Of a stretch of 58,927 nt of DNA, positions 22,392-34,400 are shown piece after piece; within the stretch, counting starts at the first letter, position 1; every line of letters starts with the position of its first letter. The DNA comes from Cylindrodendrum hubeiense. Taxonomy: Eukaryota > Ascomycota > Sordariomycetes > Hypocreales > Nectriaceae. Both the position numbers and the translations under genes were made by a program. Location of the stretch: NCBI GenBank assembly GCA_014621425.1, contig JAANBB010000247.1, positions 1 to 58,927 of the forward strand, written 5' to 3'. Below the pieces are notes generated by a model. It ran no database searches. It saw nothing but the letters and a program-made list of their open reading frames with translations, and was not told the origin of the DNA.

Positions 22392-25300
22392 ATGGCGTCG
22401 CCTGTGCCCATCGCCCCCATAGGCGGCTGGAATCCCAACGGCCAAGCCATGCCTCCAAACAATAACGAGTTTGAAGATTCGGGACTCCAAGTGAGAACTA
22501 TGGGCCGTACGTTCTCGTTCTCTCCTTCTCTGCCCCATGTCCGTCTGGCTAACACGTCTGGCAGTTAAGGTACACTACACCTTCGATAAGGACAGTAAAG
22601 TCAACTGTCTAGCAAGATACCCTCAGACGATCCAGGTTCAGACGATTCCCCTCGACGACAAGAACTCAATAGGCGTGATCGACTTGCGTATGTGCCTGCT
22701 GGCAGTCACCGAATGCAGCCCCGAACTCGCCGCCCAAGAAGGTGACTACACCGTCTACGCTCTCGACTACTCAGAACCGGACACGCCATTGGTGGGGCAG
22801 GGCATGTTGTCGTGGACCTTGGAGTCGATGCGTGGTGATTGGGCTATGCATCAGCCCAAGATGGTCACCGGCCGTGTCACTAAGAACCTGCTTGCTGTCT
22901 TCGGCGGCGGTAACCGTGAGACGCTCGAGGTCAAACTCAAGCTCTCTGCGGCTGCCAAGGTCCAGCGCCCCGAGTGCCAACCCAGCATGGATATGCAGCC
23001 CATGAGGCCCGTGGAGACAGTCATGACTCCCACCGGCACCGCAGAATGGAATTCATTCATCCAGTCAAATCCTCAGCTCGGCCACTCAGCCCACGTCTCA
23101 CGGGTGGCCTCGCCCGCCTTGTCCCAAGGCCCTCCTGCCACAATGATGCGACGGGATTCTTTTGGCCCATCTATGCAGGGCATGCCAATGCAAGAAATCC
23201 AGCGAGTCGCCCCCGTGCCCGTCGACCCAGCAACCATCCCCGCTCAACCATCATCACGACCCTCCAGTAGGAGCTCAAGGAGGAAGCAGCCGACAGGACG
23301 CCCCCGAGGCAGACCGCGAAAGAAGCCAGTTGAGGGTAACACGTCAGGATATGAAGACGGAACCGAGGGAGAGGAGGGTCCTGCGAAGAAGAGGGCCAAG
23401 ACGACCAAGGTCGAGAAGGCCACCCCGAATCCCTTTGGCGCTGGCCCGGAATCTCTCCGAGTTGCTGCCAGCACCTCTGGATCCATTCGGAACTTCCGTC
23501 CTATTGCGGCTAACAACGACAATGCTGCAGGCAACCATCTGCAAGAGGTTCCGCGTGCTCCTACGCCTGTTCCCGAAGGTGGTCCGATGGGTATTCCTCC
23601 GAGAGGTGGCCCAAACGGCAAGCCCCGGCGGGAGTCCTCAATGCGCCAAGAGTTCACTACAAACCTGGCCAACCAGTACCCCCAACAGCCGAGACGGGCT
23701 CTATCACCAAGCCAGGAGGACGGTCGCTCTCCTGAATCCCTCGCGCCGACTCCCAACTACTCAGAGGGTAGTCCCCGAGATATTGGCTCTTCGCCCCCTG
23801 TCCCTCGAACGGCTCCCTTCCTACGATCGAGCCCCCCCCCCTTCGAGTCCGATTCTACCCCCCCATGCCGCAAGCGGCCGACACCAGCTTCATGAGTCGT
23901 GACCTGGATGATCTTTTCGACGAAGCCATTCTTGAACCGCTCAGAGAGAGTCAGCTCACAGTGAATCCACCGATACAGAAAGTCATTGAGGTGACTGACT
24001 CTACGGGAATCCCTACCCAGGTCTTTCAGATCCAAGCTGGACCTGATGGCCACGGTCTCGTCCACATCCAAAACTACAACACCCCTCATCCAACCTCCAC
24101 ACCAGCAGGACCACCAGCCGCCGAGGCTCCCTCACTCCCTCCCCTAAAGCAGAACCCCATCCGACCTCGTCCCCAAAATCCTGCCCTGAAGCGCTCACGA
24201 CCTTCGCCACCGGTCCTAGCACCCACTCCTCCGCCCACAACTGACGCTATTGAAAATACTGCGAGCCCAGTTCGTGTACCCTCAGTCCCTGCAGCACCAG
24301 TTGTCGAGCCTACGGAGTCGACCGTGACGACGAGAGAGACAGCATCCGCTGAGCCAGCACCAGCTCTGGAGGCGGCTTTTACTCCCCAGGACAGCCTCCC
24401 ATCTCAGCCTTCTCTTCCTAACCCCCTCAACCCCCCACGACACTTAAGCCGATCTCAATCAGCAGGTCCTTTAGCCTTTCCTACAATGCCTGCCAGCGAG
24501 CCTGCCGGTCCCTCCTCTCTCTCTCAGTCCACCTTTCCAGAACCCCCACGCGCTACAACCGAGATTCCTTCTGTCCTTCGTCGATCAAACTCTACCGGCC
24601 CCCTAAGCTTACCCATCCCTGCGAGCGACCCAGTAGGGCCCCCAGCACCACCACTTAACCTGGCCACCATCGCCTTCTCAGAGGCACCCTGTCCTCCTAG
24701 CGATGCCCTACCCACCCCTTCATCTCCTCCCACAAGATCCAATAAGAACCAGGTCAAGAAGCAGTCCATCAACAACGGTTAGAAAAGGCCATTGCAAACG
24801 GTGAAATGCCTCCCTTCTGCACCAATTGCGGTGCCATCGAGACTCCCACTTGGCGCAAGATCTGGGTTCAGGACCATGAGGGCGTACCGGAATACGTCGA
24901 GTACTCTGAGAAGCCGGGCCGGATCACGGCCATTGATGTTCTTAAGCGTGATGACGAGAATAAGCCTCTTGCTTATCGTCTTATCAAGAAGTCTCTTGGC
25001 ACCGACGATGATAGGAGTGCCTGGCTAGAGCAGCTCCTCTGCAATCCCTGTGGCATCTGGGTCACCAAGTACCGAACTCATCGCCCTCAAGACAAGTGGG
25101 ACAACAGCTTCGGTAGATTGGGACAGGAACGTCGCAAACGAGGTCCGGGTCAAAACAACAACTCGAGATCGAAAAAGGCTCGCACGAAGAGTGACTCGCA
25201 GCCCAATCCGGCCTCCGAGGCATACTTTGCTACCGACCCCCTTGGTCCTATGGAGCCATCCTCGCCTAAGCACACTGACGCTGCTCCTTCACAATTAAAT

Positions 25301-26218
25301 CTGGGCCCTGCCCTGAACGAAGCCCGAGACAGCGAGGCCCCTTCCATGCATATGGGAAATGACATGCCCAAAAACGACATGAGCCACTCAAACCCGGGGT
25401 CAACACACTCTAGAGTTAGTGGGACCGCTCATAGCCCCATCGACATTGACATGGATGGGCAGCTTGGAAACACAAGACGACTTCTCTTCCCCTCTCCCCG
25501 CAAGGACAATTCGCCTAGGGTCCTCGGGGAGGTGAACGTGAATATTGTTCAGACAACTGAGTGCAGACAGAACAAGGAGGTCGCTGCTGAGAAGGAGAAC
25601 GTTGCCGTCAATGAATATGACGGAGCGTCAAATGAGCATGATGTCTTGGAGTCTCTGTTCCAGAGCCCATCGCATGCTCGTCCATCAACCCCTCCCCCCA
25701 AGGCTAAGGCCACAACCAGTTCGACTCCCTTCAAGACGCCCACGCGTCCCACGCCAAGCCACCGCCCCATCACTCGCAGCGTTTCTCGATCGCTGCGCTC
25801 TGTGAGGGATGTCCTAATGTCTCCCAACCAGCAGGCTCTGCTCCAGCGAACGCCAACCAGAACCCCACGGGGCTCGCTCAACGTCCAAGGCAGTGCCAGT
25901 CGGCGACGCAGCCCTCGGAACCACCAGGTCAACTTTGACAACGTTTTTGACACTCCTTTGGGCCGCACCATTAGCCAGATGCTTTCGGATTCTGCTTTTG
26001 ATCTAAGCAACGGTGATCTAGATCTGAGCAGCTTGCCAACTCTGGACACCAGCCACAGCAACCTCATTGACTTTGGCAACCTTCTTAGTACAGACGCCGC
26101 GATGCCAAGCTCACCCCCTAAGGACGGTTCGCTGAGCTTCGACTATCACGGCTCTGCAGAGGTCTGGGCACAATGGGGAATTGAGCAAAGGGTCCAAGTA
26201 GACGAGATGGAGGAGTAA
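22392..26218 (+). CDS. Ams2/Spt21-type GATA factor with three apparent frameshifts
   Basis: Exon 1 is 22392-22506 (ATG in a strong GCCATGG context). A 58-bp intron (branch GGCTAAC) leads to exon 2 from 22565. An Spt21/Ams2 N-terminal domain (starting VHYTFDKDSKVNCLARYP), an AT-hook (TGRPRGRPRKK) and a GATA-type finger (CTNCGAIETPTWRK ... CNPCGIW) follow in order, then a Ser/Pro-rich tail ending near 26218. The two Cys pairs are separated by 70 residues instead of the usual 17-20, as I expect for this subfamily. The coding frame breaks three times: at C-runs 23832-23841 and 23858-23864, each one base too long, and near 24743-24776, where one base seems missing. Net correction gives about 1255 residues. 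In fission yeast Ams2 drives histone-gene transcription and CENP-A loading; Spt21 does the former in budding yeast. Either a pseudogene or, more likely, sequence errors. Confidence 0.88.
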
Positions 26219-27178
26219 AGACGTGATTTTTAAGGACTACAGCATTAGCATGATACAGCGTTTTATTTTTTTGGGTTGGTGCTACGGCCACACTGCACAA
26301 GTTGCTATATTTACATAGACGGTGTTGTTTGGAACTGCGGAAACAGGCGCAGGTGTCGAGCATAGGAACATGATACCACGATCATGCCAGCTTTCAATGA
26401 AAGGATAATCGATTTATTTTAATCACAACTTGCTATCTTTATATCTGTGACATCCAGCCACCAACTGCGACCGACCCCCTTGGGACTATTGATGTTTAAA
26501 AGCATCTACTGTGAATCTCAACTAGCTAAGACGGCCTAAGTTTAGGGCTGAGTTGACAGGGATTTGCGTGTCATGTGTGGCCGTAACCCGTGGTTTTGAT
26601 TCGACATGACCAGTATAGACGAATGAAACATGGATGAGGAACCGATGCTAAAGAAGAGAGAAAAAAGAGGGAGGAGACTTTTTTACCTAGCAAATGGCAA
26701 GGTAGTAAACAAGTCGTGAATCACAGACGCCGACAGTATTGCATGATGCTAGGGGAAATGGTTAGGAAACTGGCACTAACGCAAATGTACACTCTTGAAC
26801 TGTAAATCTATCGTTCAAGGCTAGTTATACGGCAGATCTCGTTCTTCGATTCCTGTGTTAATTGAAGACGAGAAAGCAAGTTGTGCCCAGGTAGTTTTGT
26901 CAACCCCATCCTGAGAATGGGGTGGGAGGGAAACATGTACAGTTTGTATATATGTATGCACTGTATATTCACACGGCACTTAACGCGGGGAGAAAATGCG
27001 ACGCGTCTGACCGCGTCTTGCGCAGACCCCACCATCCCTCCAACCACCATAGCCAACGCCATCACCATCATCACGAAGACAATAACCACAACAACAATAT
27101 TCCCAGGCCAAACCACAGGCAATTTGCAATTCAACTCCCAACTAGCCAGTTGCCCATCGCAACTCCCCGTTGCCCACC
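26219..27178. other. intergenic region between the GATA-factor and Pol12 genes
   Basis: AT-rich 3' UTR and spacer. From 27000 on it becomes an A/C-rich leader (CAACCACCATAGCC and ACAATAACCACAAC words) of the downstream gene. No other gene is seen. Confidence 0.5.
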
Positions 27179-29201
27179 ATGGCCGACGCCGAGCTTCAAT
27201 CCCGCTTCCCCTCTCCCAACAAGCCGCTTGAGCCCGATGTCCTCAGCGAGCTCGAGTCCATCATGCGCCTCCACAACCTATCAGCCGAAGACCTCTACTT
27301 CAAGTGGGAGTCATACTGCATAAAACTCGATATCGATGCCCAGGACATCTCGCTCGAAGTCGTGCGCAACCTCAAGCAGAGCATCCAGGACACGCTCGAG
27401 AAGAGCCATCATCATGTCCAGATCAAGGCCGAGCGAAAGGTCATGGCCACGCCACGGGCCAGCGCAAAGGGCAGAAACATGCTCGGGATGATGGATGAGC
27501 TGATGCCGAGCACCCCAAGCAGTGGGAGTGCATTGAAGAGAAAATTCAACACGCCCAGTGGATTGATGAGCTCCCCGGTAACAGGAAAGGGTGCTGTAAA
27601 TGGATCCCAGTATGCGCCTCATTCTTGCTCGTGTTTCTTGCCTTTTACTAATTCATATCAGAGTCACGTCCTTCAACGATCGAGCGAATGCTGGAGAGGT
27701 CGTCGAAATCCTCAATGACCGCCTCACTGCGGCCGAACCGCCCATTGCGCCCTTCGCTGAGCCTCGCGTGAAGCTCACCGCTGCCTCCGACCAGAAGAAG
27801 ATGGGTTATAAGCCATTGGCAATGAAGCTTTCCGAGTCGAGCGAAATCCTCGACGACCGAATTGATGACTTCATGACCATTGTTCAGGAGCATCACAAGC
27901 TCGACGAAACGGCCTTCGGCAGCGCTGCCAGCCAGAGCACCACCGAAATTGTGGCCGTTGGACGCATTGCCTCAGACTCGGCGGAGGGGAAACTGAATGC
28001 CGCATCACTTGTGTTGGAGACTTCACGGCGCACAGGCATGGGTTTCCGGGTACCGCTCAAGATGAACAACATCAAGAGCTGGAGCTTCTTTCCCGGGCAG
28101 ATTGTCGCCTTTCGGGGAAGCAACGCTTCTGGAAACGAGTTTGTCGTTAATGAAATTCTCGAGATCCCCCTGCTCCCCAGCGCCGCCTCGACGCCATCGG
28201 CTCTTGAGGCTCACCGTGAGAAGCTCCGAGGCGGGCCGGACGCCATGGACGACGACTCGGACCCAGCGCCCCTGAGCTTCCTCTTCGCATCAGGCCCTTA
28301 TACAGCTGATGACAACCTCGACTTTGAGCCACTCCACGCCCTGTGCAGCCAGGCTGCTGACACCTACGCTGACAGCCTCATCCTGACGGGTCCATTCCTC
28401 GACATTGATCACCCACTCATTGCGACGGGTGACTTCGACCTTCCTGAGGGGGCCAACTTCGACCCGGACACCGCTACTATGACTACTGTCTTCCGATACC
28501 TCGTTTCTCCCGCCTTCAGCCGCCTCGCCTCCGCCAGCCCGCACCTCACCATCATCCTCATCCCCTCGGTGCGCGACGTCCTCGCCAAGCACGTTTCGTG
28601 GCCCCAAGACACCATTCCCCGCAAGGAGCTCGGCCTGCCCAAGTCGGTCCGCATCCTTACGAATCCCATGTCGCTATCCATCAACGAGCTCATGCTTGGC
28701 GTGTCCTCTCAGGACGTCCTTTCCCAATTACACAGCGAGGAACTCACCATGGGACCTCCCAGTACCGACCTCATGAGCCGTTTGTGTCGCTACCTCGTTG
28801 AACAACGCCACTACTTCCCGCTTTTCCCACCCACCGATCGCACAAGACTCGCCAAGACGGGCACCGAGGGTGGTGTGGCCACTGGTGCGGCGTTGGATCT
28901 GAGTTATCTGAAGCTGGGTGAGATGGTCAATGTGCGGCCAGATGTCATGCTAGTACCCAGTTTACTGCCTCCTTTTGCAAAGGTAAGCCCCCTGCAACTC
29001 TCTCACAGTATCTCCCTATTCTAACAACCTCATCAGGTCGTCGAGAGTGTCCTCCTCATCAACCCAGGCTACCTCTCAAAACGTCGCGGCGCAGGCACCT
29101 ACGCACGTATGACACTTTACCCACCCACCCTCGACAGCAGTGCAGACATGGTCAGCCACCAAGTCTTCGATCGAGCGCGCGTCGAGATCGTAAGGATATA
29201 G
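27179..29201 (+). CDS. POL12: DNA polymerase alpha-primase subunit B
   Basis: Three exons, 27179-27609, 27662-28982 and 29037-29201, give 638 residues; introns of 52 and 54 bp have consensus ends and matching phases. The ATG lies in CACCATGG. The N-terminus (about 1-85) is the helical Pol alpha N-terminal domain (ELESIMRLHNLSAEDLYFKW), followed by a Ser/Pro linker with TPR-type CDK sites, an OB-fold region (FRVPLKMNNIKSWSFFPGQI, FRGSNASGNEFVV), and an inactive calcineurin-like phosphoesterase fold (LILTGPFLDIDHPLI, HLTIILIPSVRDV, LTNPMSLSINEL). The end has INPGYLSKRRGAGTYARM, highly conserved in Pol12. The protein has no catalysis of its own; it tethers primase-polymerase alpha and links it to the replisome. 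The length is typical of the family. Confidence 0.97.
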
Positions 29202-29367
29202 AGCATAGGCGAGCAGCCAGGAAGAATGGGGAAATGACAAGACTAGCATGTTCTGTTTTGTATGTAATGTAACGAGAAACGGAAAATATGGAGTATTCAT
29301 GGCACGGCAGGGTGTGCGTTGGGTATTTCATTAATGGTTATACATTGAGGCCGTGGGGCCCGGCCTA

Positions 29368-30751
29368 TCAGGCGTCTACTTTGCGTCTCTTGTCGCTGTC
29401 GTAGCGATCGCCTTCGCGTGATGTGCTGCGCTTGCGACGACTCCGGTTGTCGTCTCTGTCGCTATCGTGCCGTGGCGAACGTGAGCGCGAGCCCGATTTC
29501 CGCCGGCGATGGCCATCGTCGTCGTTTCTGCGGTGGCTCTCGCGCCGGTCCTCCCTGTCTCGTCGGTCATCCTTCCTGTGGTCGTCGCGCCGGTCGCCCA
29601 AGGGGATCGCATTTGCGCCCTTGGCCCCCCGCTCGTCAGACTTAAAGCGGTCGTCATCGGGTTGAAACCTCTCGTCGCCGTCGAAGCGTCCGCCCTTCCT
29701 CGGCCGATCGTTGCTGTCGCCCCATCGTCCCGTGTCTTCGCTGCGCATGTCCCTGTACTTAGTGCCGCCCTTGCGGCCAAGCTTAGCCATATCGCGCCGC
29801 TGCAGATACTCGGGTAGGGCCTCGCGGTTCCGCACATCGTCTGCGATACGGGTGCCCATAATATCACGCTTGTCAAGTCCCGCGCGCGGCCTCTTCCTGG
29901 TAGAAAGCGCCCTTGTGGAAGTAGCGCTGCATGAAGCCCATCTTGCCCTTGGCGTCCTTCTCGTCCTGCTGCTTGGCGAGGAACTCCTCGTCCTCGGCTT
30001 GCCGCTCCTCCTCAGTCAGGTTGCGCCGACGCTCGACCTCGGCGAGCTCGGCTTCAGCCTCCTCAATGGCGACACGGGCTCGCTTGAGACGCTTGAGCTC
30101 GCGGACGCGCCAAGCTGCCTCCTCAGCCTCCGGGTCGATCCCGTCTGTTGTGTCCACGTCCGATTCCTCGTTCTCCTCGTCGTCCCAGTGCTTCTTTCCG
30201 GCTGCGCGTGCGGCGAGGTCCTTCCTGATCTGCTCCTCGATGAGCTCGTCGGCAGCTTTCTTGCGGGCCTCCTCTTCGGCTAGTCGGGTGTCCTCCTCCT
30301 CTTGCGCAGGGTCCTTTGCATTCCCTCTTTGGCTCTTTGGCACAAATTTGGGCCGGATCATTAGCCTCCGGGGCGCTTCTTCTTCGCTGCTTTCCTCTTC
30401 TGAGCCGCTCTCCTCCGAGTCGTCATCTTCTTCCTCCTCGCTCTCCTCCTCCTCTTCCTCCGTCACGAATCCCTCTTCGACGGCCAGCCGCTCAGCCTTC
30501 TCCTGCGCAACTCGTCGCTCCTCGGCAGCCGCTGCCTCTTTCCTCCGGGCATTCAGATCGACTTTTGCCAGGTTGCTCGAGATCTTTCCGGCACTGGCGG
30601 CTTTCGGTGGGGGAGGGATGGTCGGCGCGGCGGGCGCTTCGGCGTCGCTGGCGTCGGAGTCGGAGTCGGAGTCTGATTCGGCGGCGGTGGCCTTGCCGGG
30701 GCGGTGACGCGCCGGCTTGACCGGGTTCGCGGTCATGCGCTTGGGAGGCAT
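29368..30751 (-). CDS. MFAP1-like spliceosomal protein with one apparent frameshift
   Basis: On the minus strand the frame from ATG 30751 encodes a highly charged protein with acidic runs and Ala/Glu/Lys-rich helices, then the conserved MFAP1 motif KMGFMQRYFHKGAFYQEE. It stops at 29873-29875. The continuation (GLDKRDIMGTRIADDV, then RRDMAKLGRKGGTKYRDM, and an RD/RS-like tail) is in another frame down to a stop at 29368. A shift of one extra base or two missing bases in the GC-repeat run about 29884-29897 reunites it; no intron can do so, as only 13 bases separate the two frames and no splice sites exist. The whole would be about 460 residues. MFAP1 (yeast Spp381) is a U4/U6.U5 tri-snRNP-associated splicing factor in the nucleus. 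It is divergently placed 665 bp from the NLR gene. Confidence 0.88.
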
Positions 30752-31416
30752 TGTGATGTGGTGAGGAGGAATGAAGGATGGGAAAGGTGGTGGTTGGTGA
30801 CGTTGGAAGCTTCATCAACCTGAAAATTGGGTGGAGCTGGGCCCGATAACGTTATCGCTGGCTGCTACCCTGTACCTCCTTGTCACTTCCACTACGTCGG
30901 CGCTTTGATGTGGTCATCTACCAGTCAATAACTGTGTTAATGCTTGGTGAAGCTGGAGTCTCCTATCCCTACCTAAGTATAAATTTGTTTTTGTCTTAGG
31001 TTTAGTAAAAGATACACAAGTGAAACTTACGCAAATGGTTGATAGCCCGATTAACTTCATGCACCTATAACTACTGTCCTATCAACTGTCATTGTTTCGC
31101 AACCTGCCTCGGTTCTCGTATTCTGCCTTGCGAGGCGGCAGGCAGAATCAGCCCATCTATTATCTGACGTCCATTTACAGGGCGCTCTTCTTCACCTGTT
31201 ATGAAGATAACTTTGACCCGAGCCACCGAGGAAAGAGGAGAGACGGCGACTACAACTGCACGACTTTCGAGCTCTTGGATAAGAGTATAGGGTGGATTAT
31301 CTGCCAATCGAAGAAAAGGTGTGTTGGATTTGCTGTCCATTATACATTTGTTTGATGCTAATAATGTCCGACTTAACAGGCGCGGACCCCGATAATAACC
31401 TGATACACAAGCTGCC
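30752..31416. promoter_or_regulatory. shared divergent promoter region (MFAP1-like / NLR)
   Basis: 665 bp between the MFAP1-like and NLR starts, on opposite strands. The half near MFAP1 is of mixed composition; from 30960 on it is AT-rich. An 87-codon open frame at 31092-31355 shows no recognisable motif. Confidence 0.5.
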
Positions 31417-34400
31417 ATGACCGAAATGGATCCGCTCAGCACATCAGCGAGCATCATTGCCGTTATTCAGCTATCCTCTGAAGTTGTCAAGTATATAAAT
31501 GCGACTGTTGAGGCGACGAAAGAGCGAAGACGCCTTCGCGATGAGGTACGGGCCTGCGAATACATCCTCCAACAGCTGAAGGATGAAGCCGACGATTCAG
31601 CCGAGGGCAAGGCGTGGTTGGAGACAATCAAGGCACTCGAGGCTCCAGATGCACCGCTGGGCCGCCTGTGGACTGCTTTGAATGTTGTCAAAGCCAAGCT
31701 CCAGCCCAAAGTAGGGCATGGAAAGATATTGGCGAGTCTGAAATGGCCATTTGAAGAGAACGAGATTGAGAAGGTCTTTGGAACAATCGAGCGTGAAAAG
31801 TCACTGTTGCAGCTGGCCTTGCATAACAATTTCAGGAAGCTGGTACAGGAGATCAATAGGACTTCGATCGAAAATCGGAAGCAGCTCATGGAGCTGATAC
31901 AGGTGATCAGTGCGCACTCTGGGGATAGCGAGTATCAGTTATCAGAGTTAAAGGATGGTTTGACCTTCCTTCAGATTTCACAGGCCGGCCTGCACAGTGG
32001 TCTGGATGGCCTTCATCGCCTCCAAGACAACCGAGAGGCCATAGAAGAACGACAGTCTATTCTCAACTGGCTGACACCAGTCGAATACGCGGCACAGCAA
32101 AGCGATTTCATCGGGCGGCGACAAAGAGGAACAGGACAATGGCTTCTCGATTCGCCCGAGTTCAAGGCATGGCTGTCGACCGCTAAGCAGACATTATTCT
32201 GCCCCGGCATCCCCGGAGCCGGAAAGACGATCCTCACTTCGATCGTCATCGAAGAGCTCACAGCTCGTTTTCGGAATAACGAGGATGTCGGTGTAGCGTA
32301 CCTGTACTGCAACTTCAGGCGGCAAGATGAGCAGAAGGCAGAAGATCTTCTCCTGAGTCTACTGAAGCAGCTGTCTCAAGGCATGGCTTCTATACCAAGA
32401 AGCGTTGTATTACTCCACGATAAACACAAGGAACTGCAAACGCGACCGTCATTCGAAGAAATCTCGGGAGCTCTCCAATCTGTAGCTGATCTGTATTCGA
32501 GATCCTTCATCGTCATTGACGCTCTTGATGAATGCCAAACATCTGGGGGCTGCCGAACAAGACTCTTAGAGGAGATACTCTCTCTCAAGGCTAAGTGTGG
32601 AACAAATTTCTTTGTGACCTCCAGATCTATCCCGGAAATCAATGAGTGGTTTAATGGAGGCTTGTCATTGGAGATCCGTGCTAGTCCTGACGACGTGCGG
32701 AGATATGTGGACGGCCATATCCCACACCTGCCATCTTTCGTCGGACGCAATCCAGGCTTGCAGGAGGATATCCGTTCTGAAACTGGGAAGGCTGTCGACG
32801 GAATGTATGTCACTCTTTTCGTGGTTATGAGCGGCACTAACCCTGCTAGGTTTCTCCTTGCGAAACTTCATCTTGATTCATTGGTCGGGAAGAGATCCCC
32901 TAAGGCTGTTCGAGCGGCTTTATCAAAACTACCGTCGGGCTCCGAGGCGTACGAACGTGCGTATAAGGACGCCATGGAACGCATCGAAGGCCAGGTTACT
33001 GACCAGGAAGAGCTCGCCAAACAAGTTCTATCGTGGGTTACACTGGCCAAGAGACCACTGAAAACTTCAGAAATTCAGCATGCTCTTGCTGTTGAGGTCG
33101 GCGAATCAGAGCTTGACGAAGATAACCTTCCACAGGTCGAAGATATGGTCTCGGTATGTGCTGGGTTAGTTACGGTTGACAAAGAAAGCGACATCATCCG
33201 GTTGGTCCACTACACAACACAGGCATACTTCGAGCGAACACAGAAGCAATGGTTTCCTAATGCAGAGTCGGACATGGCGACAATTTGCGTTACCTACCTT
33301 TCATTCGGCGTTTTTGAGAGTGGGTTTTGTCAAACGGACGCCGAGTTGGAAGACCGGCTGCGATCAAATCAACTCTATGACTACGCCGCACACAACTGGG
33401 GGCACCATGCCCGCGAAGCTTACCTTCTACATGAGAAAATTTACGACTGTGATTTTCTGATAAGCGAAGCCAAGCTATATGCGTCCAGCCAAGCACTAAT
33501 GGCCGTCAAACAGAATCTAGGATCCCGAGAGTACAGCCAACGGGTTCCGAGGAAAATGACAGGCCTACACCTGGCGGCGTACTTCGGGGTTGAGGGAGTA
33601 GTTACTTACCTGCTCTCAGGTGGGCATGAGCCAGATGTGAAGGAGACATGCGGTCGAACGCCGCTATCGTGGGCAGCCGAGAATGGCCATGATGCTGTTG
33701 TCGTGCGTCTATTGGCGACGACACAGGTTAACGCCGATTCAAAGGATAAATGGAGTCAGACGCCACTATTCTATGCCGCCGCGAATAGCCATGAAGTTAT
33801 CGTCAAGCTACTGCTCAGGAATGGCGCCAACGTTGACTCGAAGAATACGGGCAATTACTCTCAGCGGACGCCGCTATTATACGCTGCAGCAAACGGGTAT
33901 GCGGATATCGCCAAGGCACTGCTCGAAAATGGGGCAGCGGTGGATTCAAACGATGTCGATGGGAAGACACCGCTAGTATACGCATCTATGAATGGCCATG
34001 AGGCCATCATGCAGCTACTGTTCGACAAAGGTGCTAGCCTCGATTGGAAGGACAAGGATGACCGGACACTGCTGTCGTGGGCTGCCCAGAACGGACATGA
34101 TGCTGCAGTCCAGTTATTGCTCAACAAGGGCGCTGACCTCGAGTCGAAGGATAAAGACAGTCGGACACCCCTATCTTGGGCAGCCCAAACCGGATATATA
34201 GCCATCATCAGGCTTCTGATCAATTTTGGCGCTGATGTCGAGTCAATGGATGTAGATGGCCAGACACCGCTGCTGTGGGCTTCCTTAAAGGGGCACGAAG
34301 AGGTTGTTCAGCTATTATCAGACCAGGGCGCTGACCTCGAGGCAAAGGATATAGGTGATCAGACACCGCTGCTGTGGGCTGTTGCAAATGGGCACGACGG

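Noticed and set aside
23832..24782. Programmed ribosomal frameshifting in the Ams2-like gene
   Set aside because: Three separate shifts in two directions at sites without a known slippery heptamer or stimulatory structure are not plausible; indel error or mutation is simpler.
24560..24790. An intron to explain the third frame change in the Ams2-like gene
   Set aside because: The one branch-site-containing candidate (24633-24681) leads into the wrong frame, and a GTCAAG...TTAG candidate is only about 33 bp, too short.
29868..29900. An intron to explain the MFAP1 frame change
   Set aside because: The two frames overlap within 13 bases and there is no GT-AG pair of workable length that removes the stop without deleting the conserved block.
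29418..30720. Open plus-strand frames of up to 258 codons with Ser/Leu-rich proteins opposite MFAP1
   Set aside because: Ser-rich composition is the direct antisense of the Glu/Lys-rich repeats of MFAP1; no domain is visible.
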